Assembly: GCF_003335085.1 (NCBI RefSeq) | Contig: NZ_QPEJ01000017.1 | Location: forward strand, 434,001-498,000 | Reading direction: 5' to 3' | Origin: Polaribacter sp. WD7 | Lineage (GTDB): Bacteria; Bacteroidota; Bacteroidia; Flavobacteriales; Flavobacteriaceae | DNA length: 64,000 bases | In this document: in pieces, positions 43,303-52,810 of the stretch | Layout of the letters: each line of letters opens with the position of its first letter | Position numbering within the stretch: the first letter of the stretch is position 1 | Program-made: the position numbers and the translations under genes | Notes under the pieces: generated by a model | What the model was told of the DNA's origin: nothing | The model's input: the letters and a program-made list of their open reading frames with translations, nothing else | Database searches by the model: none

Positions 43303-44646
43303 ATGAACATCACACAATTAAATGCCATCTCTCCTATAGATGGTCGTTATAGAGGTAAAATAAACCAATTGTCTAATTATTTTTCAGAAGAAGCTCTTAT
43401 AAAATATAGAGTCCGTGTAGAAATAGAATATTTTATTGCGCTTTGTGAAATTCCTTTGCCTCAATTGGTAGATTTTGATAAGAATTTATTTGACGATTTA
43501 CGTAAGATTTATACCAATTTTACTGCTGTTGATGCTCAAAAAATTAAAGACATAGAGAAAATTACCAACCATGATGTAAAAGCGGTTGAGTATTTTATAA
43601 AGGAAAAATTTGATGCTTTAGGACTACAAAAAGACAAAGAATTCATCCATTTTGGATTAACTTCTCAAGATATAAATAATACTGCTATTCCGCTTTCTAT
43701 TAAAGAAGCTATGAATGATGTTTTTGTACCAAATTATCTTCAAGTTTTAGAAAAACTACAAGAATTGGTTATCGAATGGAAAGATATTTCTATGTTAGCA
43801 AGAACTCATGGGCAACCTGCTTCTCCAACTAGATTAGGTAAAGAAATTGATGTGTTTGTTACCCGTTTAAAAGAACAATTTAATTTGTTAAATGATATAC
43901 CAAGCGCTGCAAAATTTGGAGGTGCTACTGGTAATTACAATGCCCATAAAGTGGCGTATCCTTCTATTGACTGGAAAGCTTTTGGAAACGAATTTGTACA
44001 AGAAAAGTTAGGTTTACACCATTCTTTTCCTACCACTCAAATAGAACATTATGACCATATGGCTGCTCTTTTTGATACGCTTAAGCGAATCAATACGATC
44101 ATTATTGATTTAGATAGAGATTTTTGGACATACGTTTCTATGGATTATTTTAAGCAGAAGATAAAAAAAGGAGAAGTTGGCTCTTCTGCAATGCCACATA
44201 AAGTAAACCCTATCGATTTTGAAAATTCTGAAGGAAACTTAGGAATTGCAAATGCTATTTTTGAGCACTTATCTGCTAAATTACCAATTTCTCGTTTGCA
44301 ACGCGATTTGACAGATAGTACTGTTTTACGTAATGTAGGGGTTCCTTTTGGACATACTATTATAGGCTTTACCTCTACTTTAAAAGGATTGAATAAATTA
44401 TTGCTAAACAAAGAAAAATTTGAACAAGATTTAGAAAACAACTGGGTAGTAGTTGCAGAAGCTATTCAAACAATTTTAAGACGAGAAGCTTATCCAAATC
44501 CGTATGAAGCGCTTAAGGGGCTTACGAGAACCAATGCTAAAATCAATCAAGATTCTATAGCTAATTTTATTGATACTTTAGAGGTTTCTGCAGATATCAA
44601 AAACGAATTAAAAGCTATTACACCAGCTAATTATACGGGAATATAA
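43303..44646 (+). CDS. purB: Adenylosuccinate lyase
   Basis: 447 residues from ATG 43303. Fumarase/aspartase superfamily enzyme acting twice in purine synthesis: SAICAR to AICAR and adenylosuccinate to AMP, each releasing fumarate. The signature GSSAMPHKVNPIDFEN (about 293-308) carries the catalytic serine; RTHGQPASPT (about 167-176) and HFGLTSQDINNTA (about 116-128) are the other two conserved regions. The length matches the E. coli-type enzyme. The lipoprotein gene follows without a gap. Confidence 0.96.
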   Translation: MNITQLNAISPIDGRYRGKINQLSNYFSEEALIKYRVRVEIEYFIALCEIPLPQLVDFDKNLFDDLRKIYTNFTAVDAQKIKDIEKITNHDVKAVEYFIKEKFDALGLQKDKEFIHFGLTSQDINNTAIPLSIKEAMNDVFVPNYLQVLEKLQELVIEWKDISMLARTHGQPASPTRLGKEIDVFVTRLKEQFNLLNDIPSAAKFGGATGNYNAHKVAYPSIDWKAFGNEFVQEKLGLHHSFPTTQIEHYDHMAALFDTLKRINTIIIDLDRDFWTYVSMDYFKQKIKKGEVGSSAMPHKVNPIDFENSEGNLGIANAIFEHLSAKLPISRLQRDLTDSTVLRNVGVPFGHTIIGFTSTLKGLNKLLLNKEKFEQDLENNWVVVAEAIQTILRREAYPNPYEALKGLTRTNAKINQDSIANFIDTLEVSADIKNELKAITPANYTGI

Positions 44647-45147
44647 ATGAAAGAATTAGATTTTAAGAGTAAAGGAAACCGCTTAACAAGTAAAAATAGT
44701 GTAGTTAGAAATAAATTTTCTTTATTGCATCTTTTTACTATACTCTTTTTGCTTTGTTCTTTTTTCTTTTTTTCCTGTAAATCAGACCTTAAAGACAATT
44801 CTGATTATTTTAAACAGGGTGTTTTTGAAATTCCTGCAGGTAATGGATACAGCAAAACTATCATCACAAGAAAAGATAGTATTCAAATTGAAGAATATGA
44901 AAAAATTGTAAGTATTTCTAAAGATAGTTCTTTTACTGAAAAAAGAATCAAGCATATAGATACCTTATACATCAAATGGAAAAATAATTTCTTTTATACT
45001 TTGCGTATGAAATCACCCAAAAAGAAATTAGACAAAGACCCTATTTTTGTACAAATTACCAAATTAAAAGAAAATTCTTATGACTTTTCTGCTAAAATTG
45101 GTTTCAGCAAATACAAAACAGACGGAACAATCTATAAAGTAAAATAA
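44647..45147 (+). CDS. Putative lipoprotein downstream of purB
   Basis: 166 residues, starting at ATG directly after the purB stop. A basic N-terminus of about 24 residues precedes a hydrophobic segment ending FFFFSCKSD (cysteine near 44), a lipoprotein signal with an unusually long leader; a later start is possible but no in-frame ATG lies near the hydrophobic part. The mature part is beta-rich and small (about 120 residues, GVFEIPAGNGYSKTI, DTLYIKWKNNFFYTLRM). Function not recognised. Confidence 0.7.
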   Translation: MKELDFKSKGNRLTSKNSVVRNKFSLLHLFTILFLLCSFFFFSCKSDLKDNSDYFKQGVFEIPAGNGYSKTIITRKDSIQIEEYEKIVSISKDSSFTEKRIKHIDTLYIKWKNNFFYTLRMKSPKKKLDKDPIFVQITKLKENSYDFSAKIGFSKYKTDGTIYKVK

Positions 45148-45930
45148 ATGGAAATTTTTGCGCACGCTGATGCTTGGGTTGCTCTAATAACATTAACATT
45201 TTTAGAAATTGTTTTAGGGATAGATAATGTTATTTTCATTTCTATATCTGCTAATAAATTACCCGAAAACAAGGTTAAAAAAGCTACTCTTTTAGGTTTG
45301 GGTTTGGCTATGGTAACACGTATTTTGCTATTATTTAGCGTATCTTATTTAATAGCGCTAAAAGATCCGTTTGTAAACGTTAGATGGAGTTGGTTTACTT
45401 CAGATATAACGGGTCAAAGCATTATTTTATTTATTGGAGGGTTATTTTTATTGTATAAAAGCACAAAAGAGATTCGTCATAAAGTAGAAAATACCGAAGA
45501 AAAAAATCTTACTAAAACACCAAAAGTAATTTCTTTTAGCGCTGTTATTACACAAATTATTCTAATAGATATTGTTTTTTCTTTTGATAGTATTTTAACT
45601 GCAGTAGGCATGACAAATGGTGTTGATGGTGCATTAATTATAATGGTAATTGCAGTAATAGTTTCTATTATCATAATGATGATTTTTTCTCAACCTATCA
45701 ATAAATTTGTCAATAAAAACCCTACAATACAAATGTTAGCACTTTCATTTTTAATTTTAGTTGGTTTTATGCTTATTGCTGAAGGTGCACATTTATCAAA
45801 TACCAAAATTTTTAACAAATCTGTAGGCGTTATTCCTAAAGGATATTTGTACTTTGCGATCGCTTTTTCATTAGGGGTAGAACTTCTTAATTTAAAGGTA
45901 AAAAAGAAAATTAAGATTGATAAAAAATAA
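45148..45930 (+). CDS. TerC family membrane protein
   Basis: 260 residues with seven to nine transmembrane helices. The TerC pattern is clear: LTFLEIVLGIDNVIFISI (about 14-31) and QIILIDIVFSFDSILTAVGM (about 134-153), each with acidic residues within a helix. TerC proteins are linked to tellurite resistance and, more generally, to metal ion (Mn2+) export during secretion of metalloproteins. It starts at once after the preceding stop and overlaps the next gene by 14 bp, tying it to the metal-related genes downstream. Confidence 0.92.
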   Translation: MEIFAHADAWVALITLTFLEIVLGIDNVIFISISANKLPENKVKKATLLGLGLAMVTRILLLFSVSYLIALKDPFVNVRWSWFTSDITGQSIILFIGGLFLLYKSTKEIRHKVENTEEKNLTKTPKVISFSAVITQIILIDIVFSFDSILTAVGMTNGVDGALIIMVIAVIVSIIIMMIFSQPINKFVNKNPTIQMLALSFLILVGFMLIAEGAHLSNTKIFNKSVGVIPKGYLYFAIAFSLGVELLNLKVKKKIKIDKK

Positions 45931-46240
45931 CAAACATAGTTTTAGTTTATTATTATTGGTAATCTTTATGATACCAATGGTATTACTCGGTTTGCACTCT
46001 TTTGCAGATCATGAGCATACCGTTTGTCATTCAAAAACAGAACAACACATTCATCAAAAAGATGTAGATTGTCAATTACACCTATTACAACATAAAACAT
46101 TTCATTTTGAGAGTTTAGCGTATCAACTATCTAACCCTAGTAACATTGATAATCAAACTAGTCTTACCTTACATTTTTTAAAACAACATCAGCAATTATC
46201 GTTTTCTTTAAGAGGGCCGCCTCTATATGTTCAAGTATAA
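45917..46240 (+). CDS. Small His-rich exported protein
   Basis: 107 residues with a probable TTG start inside the end of terC. A hydrophobic segment (about 10-27) serves as signal or anchor. The rest contains 11 of the 12 histidines (HSFADHEHTVCHSKTEQHIH at 27-46, then a second group) and two cysteines, a likely metal-binding composition. It precedes the TonB-dependent receptor by 35 bp. Small His-rich proteins beside such receptors are seen in metal uptake loci; the exact function here is inferred. Confidence 0.7.
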   Translation: MIKNNKHSFSLLLLVIFMIPMVLLGLHSFADHEHTVCHSKTEQHIHQKDVDCQLHLLQHKTFHFESLAYQLSNPSNIDNQTSLTLHFLKQHQQLSFSLRGPPLYVQV

Positions 46241-46275
46241 AAAAAGATTTTTTTATTGAACGTAGATAATAACAA

Positions 46276-48678
46276 ATGCAAAAAATAGTGTTTTTGTGTA
46301 TTGCTATATTGTGTAATCAATTCACTATAGCAGCACAAGATTGTAACCTTACTTTTAAAGGTAAAGTCTCTGATTTTCATGACAGTTCTCCAATTATTGG
46401 AGCATCTGTGCACATCTTAACATCAAACAAATACACCACATCTGATTGGGATGGAGTTTTTGAGTTTAAGAATTTGTGTACAGGTGAAATTGTTATAGAA
46501 ATCAAGCATCTTGCTTGTGAAACCAAAAGAATTTCTTTGAATTTGCAAAAAAATGTAACCAGAGAATTTTATCTAGAACATCACTTAGAAGAATTAAATG
46601 AAGTTGTGGTAACCTCTAATACTAAAACAGCAGTAACTAGTATAGAGCAATCTATCAAACAAAACACGATAGATCACTTTACAGATGGTTCTTTAGGAGA
46701 CGCCTTAAATACCATTAGTGGTGTTTCTTCTCTAAATACTGGAAATACTATTGTAAAACCTATGATTCATGGTTTGCATAGTAGTAGATTGTTAATTATA
46801 AACAACAATGTACGTTTGTATGACCAAGAATGGGGAGATGAACATGCACCTAATGTAGATTTAAACGCTTCTGGCAAAATTGATGTTATTAAAGGTTCTA
46901 ACACCTTAAAATACGGTAGTGATGCTATTGGCGGGTTAATTTTAATTAAGCCTAAAAAATATGCAGCCAAAGACAGTATTTTTGGTAGTACATTAATCTC
47001 ATTAAACTCTAATGGTTTAGGCAGAAGTTTAAATTCAGAAATTGTAAAAACTTATGATGCTGGTTATTATTCAAAACTTCAAATAAACAATAGACATTCT
47101 GGAGACTTTAAAGCACCCAATTATTTTTTAAATAATACTGGTTTAGAGAGTCTTAATGCATCTTTTGCTTTTGGTAAAAACGGATTTGAAAAAGGGTTTA
47201 ATACCTATTACAGTTTTGTGAATAACAAACTTGGTATTTTACGAGCTTCTCATATTGGAAACGTTGGCGATTTAGTTAATGCAATACAAAGTGATGAACC
47301 TTTAATTCAAGATGATTTTTCTTTTAAGATTATAGCACCAAGACAAGAAATCACGCATCATTTGGCAAAAGTAGATTTCTACAAACGTTTTAAAGATTTC
47401 GGAAAGTTATCATTACAGTATGACTTTCAATCTAATAGAAGAAAAGAATTTGACATAAGACGTGGAAATTTAAGAAACACTCCTGTTATAGATTTGAGTT
47501 TGATAACCACAAGTATTCAATCTGATTTGCAAGTTGACTCTTTTGACAATCTAAAACTGAATACAGGTATTTTATTGCGTTATCAACAAAATGATGCCAT
47601 AAGTACTGGAGTAAGACCTTTGATTCCTGATTTTGAAAAATATGATGCAGGTTTTTATACCATTGGTAATTATAGTCTTAACGAAAATTTAGAGTTAAAT
47701 GCGGGTGTACGTTATGATTTTTCATATATCAATGCCCAAAAAAACTATTTAAAAGCAGATTGGAATACCACTTTTAATTACGACGAACTATTTCCGCAGT
47801 TTGAAACAGGAGTTAGTAATGCTACCCAAATTGCCACAAATCCTGAATTTACATTTCATAATGTATCTGCAAGTTTAGGGCTAGCAAAACAATTTCAAAA
47901 TGACGTAGCATTAGTATTCAACTACGGTTTAGCAAGCAGAGTGCCTAATCCGTCTGAATTGTTTAGCGATGGTTTACACCACAGCGCCGCTAGAATAGAA
48001 ATAGGAATGCTTACCATAGACAAAGAAGTTGCCAATAAATTTATCCTTTCTTTAGAGAGAAATAACGCGAATTTTGGATTTAGTATCAACCCTTTTTACA
48101 AAAAGATAGATAATTTTATTCAGTTGATTCCTACAGGAATAACAACTACTATTAGAGGAGCATTTCCTGTTTGGGAATACAATCAAGTAAATGCGCAAAT
48201 TTTTGGAGTTGATGTAGACATCAATAAAAAAATAGACACCCAATGGGATTATAACGGGAGCCTTAGCTTAATAAAAGGAGACAATTTAACGGAAAATATT
48301 TCTTTGATTAATATACCTGCGGCTAATTTTAGTAATAGTATTTCGTACACAAATAAAGACTTAAACGAGTTAATTATTGCTTTAAAACAAACTACCCATT
48401 TAAGACAAAATCAATTTCCAGATTATAATTTTTTAACCTTTAACCCTGTAACAAGACAAGACGTTTTTGTAGATATAAGTACACCACCAAATGGGTTTAC
48501 ATTATTTAGTTTGCAAACCTCTGCAGTTTTTTCTGCATTCAAAAAGAATGATTTAAAAATTGAAGCTAATGTAAACAATCTCTTTAACGTGTCTTACAGA
48601 AATTATTTAAATAGATTCCGATTCTTTGCTGATGAGTTAGGAAGAAATGTAAACATAAAAATTAAACTTAATTATTAA
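46276..48678 (+). CDS. TonB-dependent outer-membrane receptor, possibly for metal
   Basis: 800 residues. Signal peptide (about 1-20), a carboxypeptidase-regulatory-like beta-sandwich (about 24-110, GKVSDFHDSSPIIGASVHI), a plug domain (about 120-230, ending GSNTLKYGSDAIGGLILIK) and a 22-strand barrel to the terminal aromatic residue (IKIKLNY). Family features such as SELFSDGLHHSAARIEIG in the barrel recall ZnuD-type receptors. It is small for a SusC-type glycan receptor and has no SusD partner, which also favours an ion or small-chelate substrate. It sits between a His-rich protein and an acidic lipoprotein. Confidence 0.9.
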   Translation: MQKIVFLCIAILCNQFTIAAQDCNLTFKGKVSDFHDSSPIIGASVHILTSNKYTTSDWDGVFEFKNLCTGEIVIEIKHLACETKRISLNLQKNVTREFYLEHHLEELNEVVVTSNTKTAVTSIEQSIKQNTIDHFTDGSLGDALNTISGVSSLNTGNTIVKPMIHGLHSSRLLIINNNVRLYDQEWGDEHAPNVDLNASGKIDVIKGSNTLKYGSDAIGGLILIKPKKYAAKDSIFGSTLISLNSNGLGRSLNSEIVKTYDAGYYSKLQINNRHSGDFKAPNYFLNNTGLESLNASFAFGKNGFEKGFNTYYSFVNNKLGILRASHIGNVGDLVNAIQSDEPLIQDDFSFKIIAPRQEITHHLAKVDFYKRFKDFGKLSLQYDFQSNRRKEFDIRRGNLRNTPVIDLSLITTSIQSDLQVDSFDNLKLNTGILLRYQQNDAISTGVRPLIPDFEKYDAGFYTIGNYSLNENLELNAGVRYDFSYINAQKNYLKADWNTTFNYDELFPQFETGVSNATQIATNPEFTFHNVSASLGLAKQFQNDVALVFNYGLASRVPNPSELFSDGLHHSAARIEIGMLTIDKEVANKFILSLERNNANFGFSINPFYKKIDNFIQLIPTGITTTIRGAFPVWEYNQVNAQIFGVDVDINKKIDTQWDYNGSLSLIKGDNLTENISLINIPAANFSNSISYTNKDLNELIIALKQTTHLRQNQFPDYNFLTFNPVTRQDVFVDISTPPNGFTLFSLQTSAVFSAFKKNDLKIEANVNNLFNVSYRNYLNRFRFFADELGRNVNIKIKLNY

Positions 48679-48690
48679 AATTTAAAAAAA

Positions 48691-49251
48691 ATGAGAAAAT
48701 TAAACACTCTTAAAACAATTCAACTATTAGCTATTTTATTTGTAGTATCTATAACATTTACATCTTGTAATGATAAAGAAGATGAATTTGAAAACGAAGA
48801 AGAATTAATTACAACAGTTACCTATACGCTAACCAATGGTAATAATGTTGTAACATTCGTTTTTCAAGACTTAGATGGTGAAGGTGGTGAAGAAGGTACC
48901 ATAGAAGTTTCTGGTCCTCTAGCTGCAAACACTACTTACACAGGTAGCATAGAGTTGTTAAATGAAAGTGAAACTCCTGCAGAAGACATTACAGAAGAAG
49001 TAGCTGAAGAAGACGATGAACACGAATTTTTCTACACTACAACAGTTGCTGGTCTAAGCATTGAAAAAACAGATGTTGATGAAGATGGTAATCCTGTAGG
49101 TATAGCTACTTCATTAGTTACTGGAGATGCTGGTACAGGAACTATTACAATTGTACTTAAACATGAGCCAACAAAACCAAATAATAATAATTCTGCAGAT
49201 GCAGGAGGTAGTACAGATGTAGAAGTTACTTTTGAAGTTTCAGTTCAATAA
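48691..49251 (+). CDS. Acidic lipoprotein following the TonB receptor
   Basis: 186 residues. Lipoprotein signal (TFTSCNDKEDEF, cysteine near 26), then a beta-rich, strongly acidic domain (TEEVAEEDDEHEFFYT and DLDGEGGEEGTIEVSG). The acidic and His residues could bind cations. It begins 12 bp after the receptor stop and ends the operon at a terminator, so it is probably the receptor's surface or periplasmic partner. Family not recognised with certainty. Confidence 0.78.
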   Translation: MRKLNTLKTIQLLAILFVVSITFTSCNDKEDEFENEEELITTVTYTLTNGNNVVTFVFQDLDGEGGEEGTIEVSGPLAANTTYTGSIELLNESETPAEDITEEVAEEDDEHEFFYTTTVAGLSIEKTDVDEDGNPVGIATSLVTGDAGTGTITIVLKHEPTKPNNNNSADAGGSTDVEVTFEVSVQ

Positions 49252-49265
49252 AATATTAATCTAGA

Positions 49266-49304
49266 CAAAAAAAGCGTTGCATTTAATGTAACGCTTTTTT
49301 TTAT
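49266..49304 (+). terminator. Terminator of the receptor operon
   Basis: A stem of about 15 bp with one G-U pair (49268-49282 with 49286-49300), 3-nt loop and eight T. It closes the run that begins upstream of purB. Confidence 0.9.
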
Positions 49305-49400
49305 GTAATATGTTTAATTCTTTTTATATTTTTGATAATTAATTGTGCTGTTTTAAAACTTACATAAAAGTGATAAAAATGCTCATTACCAAAGCATTTT

Positions 49401-50165
49401 ATGTCTAAATTACCCAAAAAACATCGCTTTTTAGATCTTTCAGATTATGGAAGACCTATCGCAAAAATTATTGCAAAGAACTTACAATCAACCTCTTTTA
49501 CTCCTATAGATGTAACACTTGCATTTGTAATTTCTGGTTGTATAGCAGTTTATTGTATCATAAAAGGTTATTACTGGTATGCTGCATTCTTTTTAATTTT
49601 TAAATCTATTTTAGACGCTGCAGATGGAGAGTTGGCACGAATAAAAGAAACCCCCTCCTATACAGGTCGTTTTTTAGATTCTGTTTCAGATATCATTTTA
49701 AATTTCTTTATTTTTCTAACACTTTGGTATTTAACAGATAGTACTGTAGTGGCAACAATATTATCTTTTTGTGGGCTACAACTGCAAGGTACACTCTATA
49801 ATTACTACTATGTAATTCTTAGAAACCGTTTTAATGGAGATACTACTAGTAGAGTTTTTGAAGACACTGCCCCTACTGCATTACCTGGAGAAAAACAAAA
49901 AAATGTAAATGTGCTCTTTTTTATTTACAAGCTACTTTATGGTGTTTTTGATAAAATTATCTATAATTTAGACAAAAGCGCTTCTACCGGAAAACCTTTA
50001 CCCAATTGGTTAATGACTTTAATTTCTACTTTTGGTTTAGGTTTTCAATTATTAATAATAAGCCTGTTTTTAATACTAGGATTAAAGAATCTAATCATTC
50101 CTTTTTTTATTGGTTACTCTAGTCTAATCTTTGTTTTTATTGCTATTCGAAAACTTTTTTACTAG
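49401..50165 (+). CDS. CDP-alcohol phosphatidyltransferase
   Basis: 254 residues and about six transmembrane helices. The full family signature DxxDGxxARx8GxxxDxxxD is present: D72, D75, G76, A79, R80, G89, D93, D97. It would join a CDP-linked alcohol or diacylglycerol to a second alcohol at the inner membrane; whether it makes phosphatidylserine, phosphatidylinositol or another lipid is not shown. No pathway partner is adjacent. Confidence 0.9.
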   Translation: MSKLPKKHRFLDLSDYGRPIAKIIAKNLQSTSFTPIDVTLAFVISGCIAVYCIIKGYYWYAAFFLIFKSILDAADGELARIKETPSYTGRFLDSVSDIILNFFIFLTLWYLTDSTVVATILSFCGLQLQGTLYNYYYVILRNRFNGDTTSRVFEDTAPTALPGEKQKNVNVLFFIYKLLYGVFDKIIYNLDKSASTGKPLPNWLMTLISTFGLGFQLLIISLFLILGLKNLIIPFFIGYSSLIFVFIAIRKLFY

Positions 50166-50286
50166 CAAACATGAACTTAATTTAAAACACAATGCTAAAA
50201 AACTGTTAAATTGAGTATTTTTTAGAAATGAAACGGACAAAAATTAATGTGAATAATATAAATTTATTACTTAAAACTCACATCAA

Positions 50287-51579
50287 TTAATATACATGTT
50301 CTGTCTTTTTCAAAGTGCTTAGCACCACAAAAGAAGCAACAAAAAACAATGCCAAACACAAAACACTATATTGCATAGATTCTGTAAGATAAATTAAGAA
50401 ACCAAAAACAAATGTTCCTAAAACAATTGCAATCTTTTCTGTAACGTCATAAAAACTAAAATATGTTGCATGGTCTGTTGTATCTGGCAGCAATTTAGAG
50501 TAGGTAGATCTTGTTAAAGATTGTATAGCTCCTAAAACCAGCCCTAACAAACCACCTAAAGCATAAAAATATAAATCTACATTTGGTAAATCTTTCTCTA
50601 ACATAAAAGCACTAAAACAAACTAGAACCCATATTAAAATAGTAGTTTTTATTGCCTTAACATTACCTATTTTAGATGATAACCTCGAAAAAAACCATGC
50701 CCCTAAAATAGCTACTATTTGAATTAATAAAACGGTTATAATTAAATTTAAAGTACCCAAACCTAATTCTGAAGAACCAAATATAGTAGCTAATAAAATA
50801 ATTGTTTGTACACCAACACTTAACAAAAAAAACGCAATTAAAAAATTACGTAATGTAGTATAATTTTTTAGTGATAACCATACTGTTTTTAATCCCTTAA
50901 AACCTTTCCATATATAATCTTTTTCTGGTTTTTTATGATGGATATTTTTAGGTAGTTTTTTAAATGTTATTTGCGCAAAACCAATCCACCATAGACCAAC
51001 CATTACAAAAGAATAACGCATCATAGTTAACTTCATTTCTCCGTCTTCTTGAGACATAATTAAATACAAACTAACAGCCAATAAAATGATAGAACCAATA
51101 TAACCATATATAAACCCTTTTGCACTTGCTGCATCTTGTTGTGCTGGATGTGCAACTTCGGGTAAATACGAGTTGTAAAAAACAATACTAGACCAAAAAC
51201 CAATGCTTGCAAAAATGGTACAAATTATACCAATCCATACAGTATTTATATCTTTAAAAAAGTACATAAAAATGACAGATAGCCCACCAAACCAACAAAA
51301 AAACTTCATAAATTTTAGCTTGTTTCCTGTGTAATCTGCAATAGCAGATAAAATAGGAGACATAAAAGCAACCATCAAAAAAGAAAAAGATAATGCATAA
51401 CTATATAAAGTATCTGGATGCTTCCATTCTATCCACAGAAAATTTACAGTTTTATCTTCTGTAATAGCATCATAAAAGAGCGGAAAAACTGCAGTGCTAA
51501 TTACTAGTGAGTATACAGAATTAGCCCAGTCATAAAAAGCCCAAGCATTAATTAATTTTTTATCACCTATTTTTAGCAT
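50287..51579 (-). CDS. MFS transporter, UMF1 (Atg22-like) family
   Basis: 430 residues with about 12 transmembrane helices. The start NAWAFYDWANSVYSLVISTAVFP (about 10-32, quoted in part) is typical of the UMF1 branch, related to the yeast vacuolar amino-acid effluxer Atg22. Substrate in bacteria unknown. The gene is alone on this strand, with a repeat element between it and the M48 protease gene. Confidence 0.87.
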   Translation of the reverse strand: MLKIGDKKLINAWAFYDWANSVYSLVISTAVFPLFYDAITEDKTVNFLWIEWKHPDTLYSYALSFSFLMVAFMSPILSAIADYTGNKLKFMKFFCWFGGLSVIFMYFFKDINTVWIGIICTIFASIGFWSSIVFYNSYLPEVAHPAQQDAASAKGFIYGYIGSIILLAVSLYLIMSQEDGEMKLTMMRYSFVMVGLWWIGFAQITFKKLPKNIHHKKPEKDYIWKGFKGLKTVWLSLKNYTTLRNFLIAFFLLSVGVQTIILLATIFGSSELGLGTLNLIITVLLIQIVAILGAWFFSRLSSKIGNVKAIKTTILIWVLVCFSAFMLEKDLPNVDLYFYALGGLLGLVLGAIQSLTRSTYSKLLPDTTDHATYFSFYDVTEKIAIVLGTFVFGFLIYLTESMQYSVLCLALFFVASFVVLSTLKKTEHVY

Positions 51580-51633
51580 AAAATAAAGTTTAAACAGTTA
51601 GGTACCATGATTTAAATAGTTTCAATATATCTC

Positions 51634-51780
51634 AGTCCGAGTGACTTTTTGATAAAAAAATCGTCCCAAGAACTATTTTTAAAGATAAAATTTTTATTAT
51701 TGACCTGTTTGTCCACAAAGGCAGGTATAAATTTCACTCAAATTCACAATATTTCATTGTAATACACAACAGGTTATTTT
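51634..51780. repeat. Palindromic dispersed repeat, copy A
   Basis: Intergenic element sharing blocks with 62882-63040. Common to both, in order: GAGTGAyTTTTT near the left, TTCACTCAAATT near the right, then ACAAxATTTCAT. Its right end (ACAACAGGTTATTTT, 51766-51780) is the reverse complement of the left end of copy B. It also carries an internal imperfect palindrome, ACCTGTTT to GGCAGGT (51703-51726). Looks like a MITE-type element with one end decayed. Confidence 0.65.
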
Positions 51781-51858
51781 ACAACAAAACCGCTCAAATA
51801 AACATTGAACGGTTACAATATAGTAATTCTATTTTGTTAATCTATAATTTGTATTTAT

Positions 51859-52662
51859 CTACTGATTATATTTAGCTGCTAATTGTTTAGCTGTTGGCAA
51901 ATATGTTCTTAAGTCATTTATTCTGGATGCGTTAGACGGGTGAGTACTTAAAATTTCTGGTTGTGAACTTCCACCTGATCTTTGGCTCATTCTTACCCAA
52001 ACTTCTGCAGCCTCTCTTCCATCGTAACCTGCCATAATCATAAACACCAAACCTAATCTATCTGCTTCTTGTTCATGCGTTCTACTAAATTTTAACATTC
52101 CCAAACCAGAACCTATACCAAAAGCAGTATTCCATATTTGTTGTGATTCAGCACTTTTACCAGATGTTCCTAATGCAACAGCTAAACCTCCTATTTGTTG
52201 TAATTGTCCTTGAGACATTCTTTCTTGCCCATGTTTTGCAAAAGCATGCGCCACTTCATGCCCCATAACCGCAGCTATTCCGTCTTCATTTGCACAGATT
52301 GGTAGTATTCCTGTATAAAAAACAACTTTACCTCCAGGCATACACCAAGCATTTACAGTTTCATCTTCTATTAAGTTAAACTCCCATTTGTAAGAATTTG
52401 CTTCTTCTACCATACCATTGGCACGCATAAAACGATCTACAGCACCTGCTATGTTTTTACCAACAACTTTTATCTGATTGTTTTTTTGTGCATTTGTTGA
52501 CACTTTATTTTCTGCCAAAAAACTATTGTATTGAGCAAAACTAGCGGGTAACACTTGAGAATCACTTACAATATTTATTCTTTTTCTACCCGTTATAGGT
52601 ACAGTGCTACATTCTGTAAATAAAAAAATCATTAAAAAGAGTATGACTAAATTTTTCATCAT
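51859..52662 (-). CDS. M48 family zinc metalloprotease, lipoprotein
   Basis: 267 residues, starting at one of two adjacent ATG codons. Lipoprotein signal (FLFTECSTVP, cysteine at 18). Zinc site HEVAH at H135-H139, third ligand in EQEADRLGL (about 199), and the SSQPEILSTHPSNASRI region typical of the BepA/LoiP subgroup. These enzymes degrade misassembled outer-membrane proteins. No TPR domain is attached, unlike BepA, so it is nearer to LoiP. Confidence 0.93.
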   Translation of the reverse strand: MMKNLVILFLMIFLFTECSTVPITGRKRINIVSDSQVLPASFAQYNSFLAENKVSTNAQKNNQIKVVGKNIAGAVDRFMRANGMVEEANSYKWEFNLIEDETVNAWCMPGGKVVFYTGILPICANEDGIAAVMGHEVAHAFAKHGQERMSQGQLQQIGGLAVALGTSGKSAESQQIWNTAFGIGSGLGMLKFSRTHEQEADRLGLVFMIMAGYDGREAAEVWVRMSQRSGGSSQPEILSTHPSNASRINDLRTYLPTAKQLAAKYNQ

Positions 52663-52810
52663 TTAAGTTTTATAATTATATCGATGGCAATTTATAAATT
52701 TATAAACTAAAAATGTGCTCTATTAATTTTTTAAATAACGTATTTAATTAAGATAATAAATGTAAGGTATAAACTTAAAATGGGACTTAAACTTTAAATA
52801 AAACACTATT

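Noticed and set aside
46276-48678. SusC-type glycan receptor
   Set aside because: At 800 residues it is shorter than usual SusC proteins, and no SusD gene follows; a metal or small-chelate receptor fits better.
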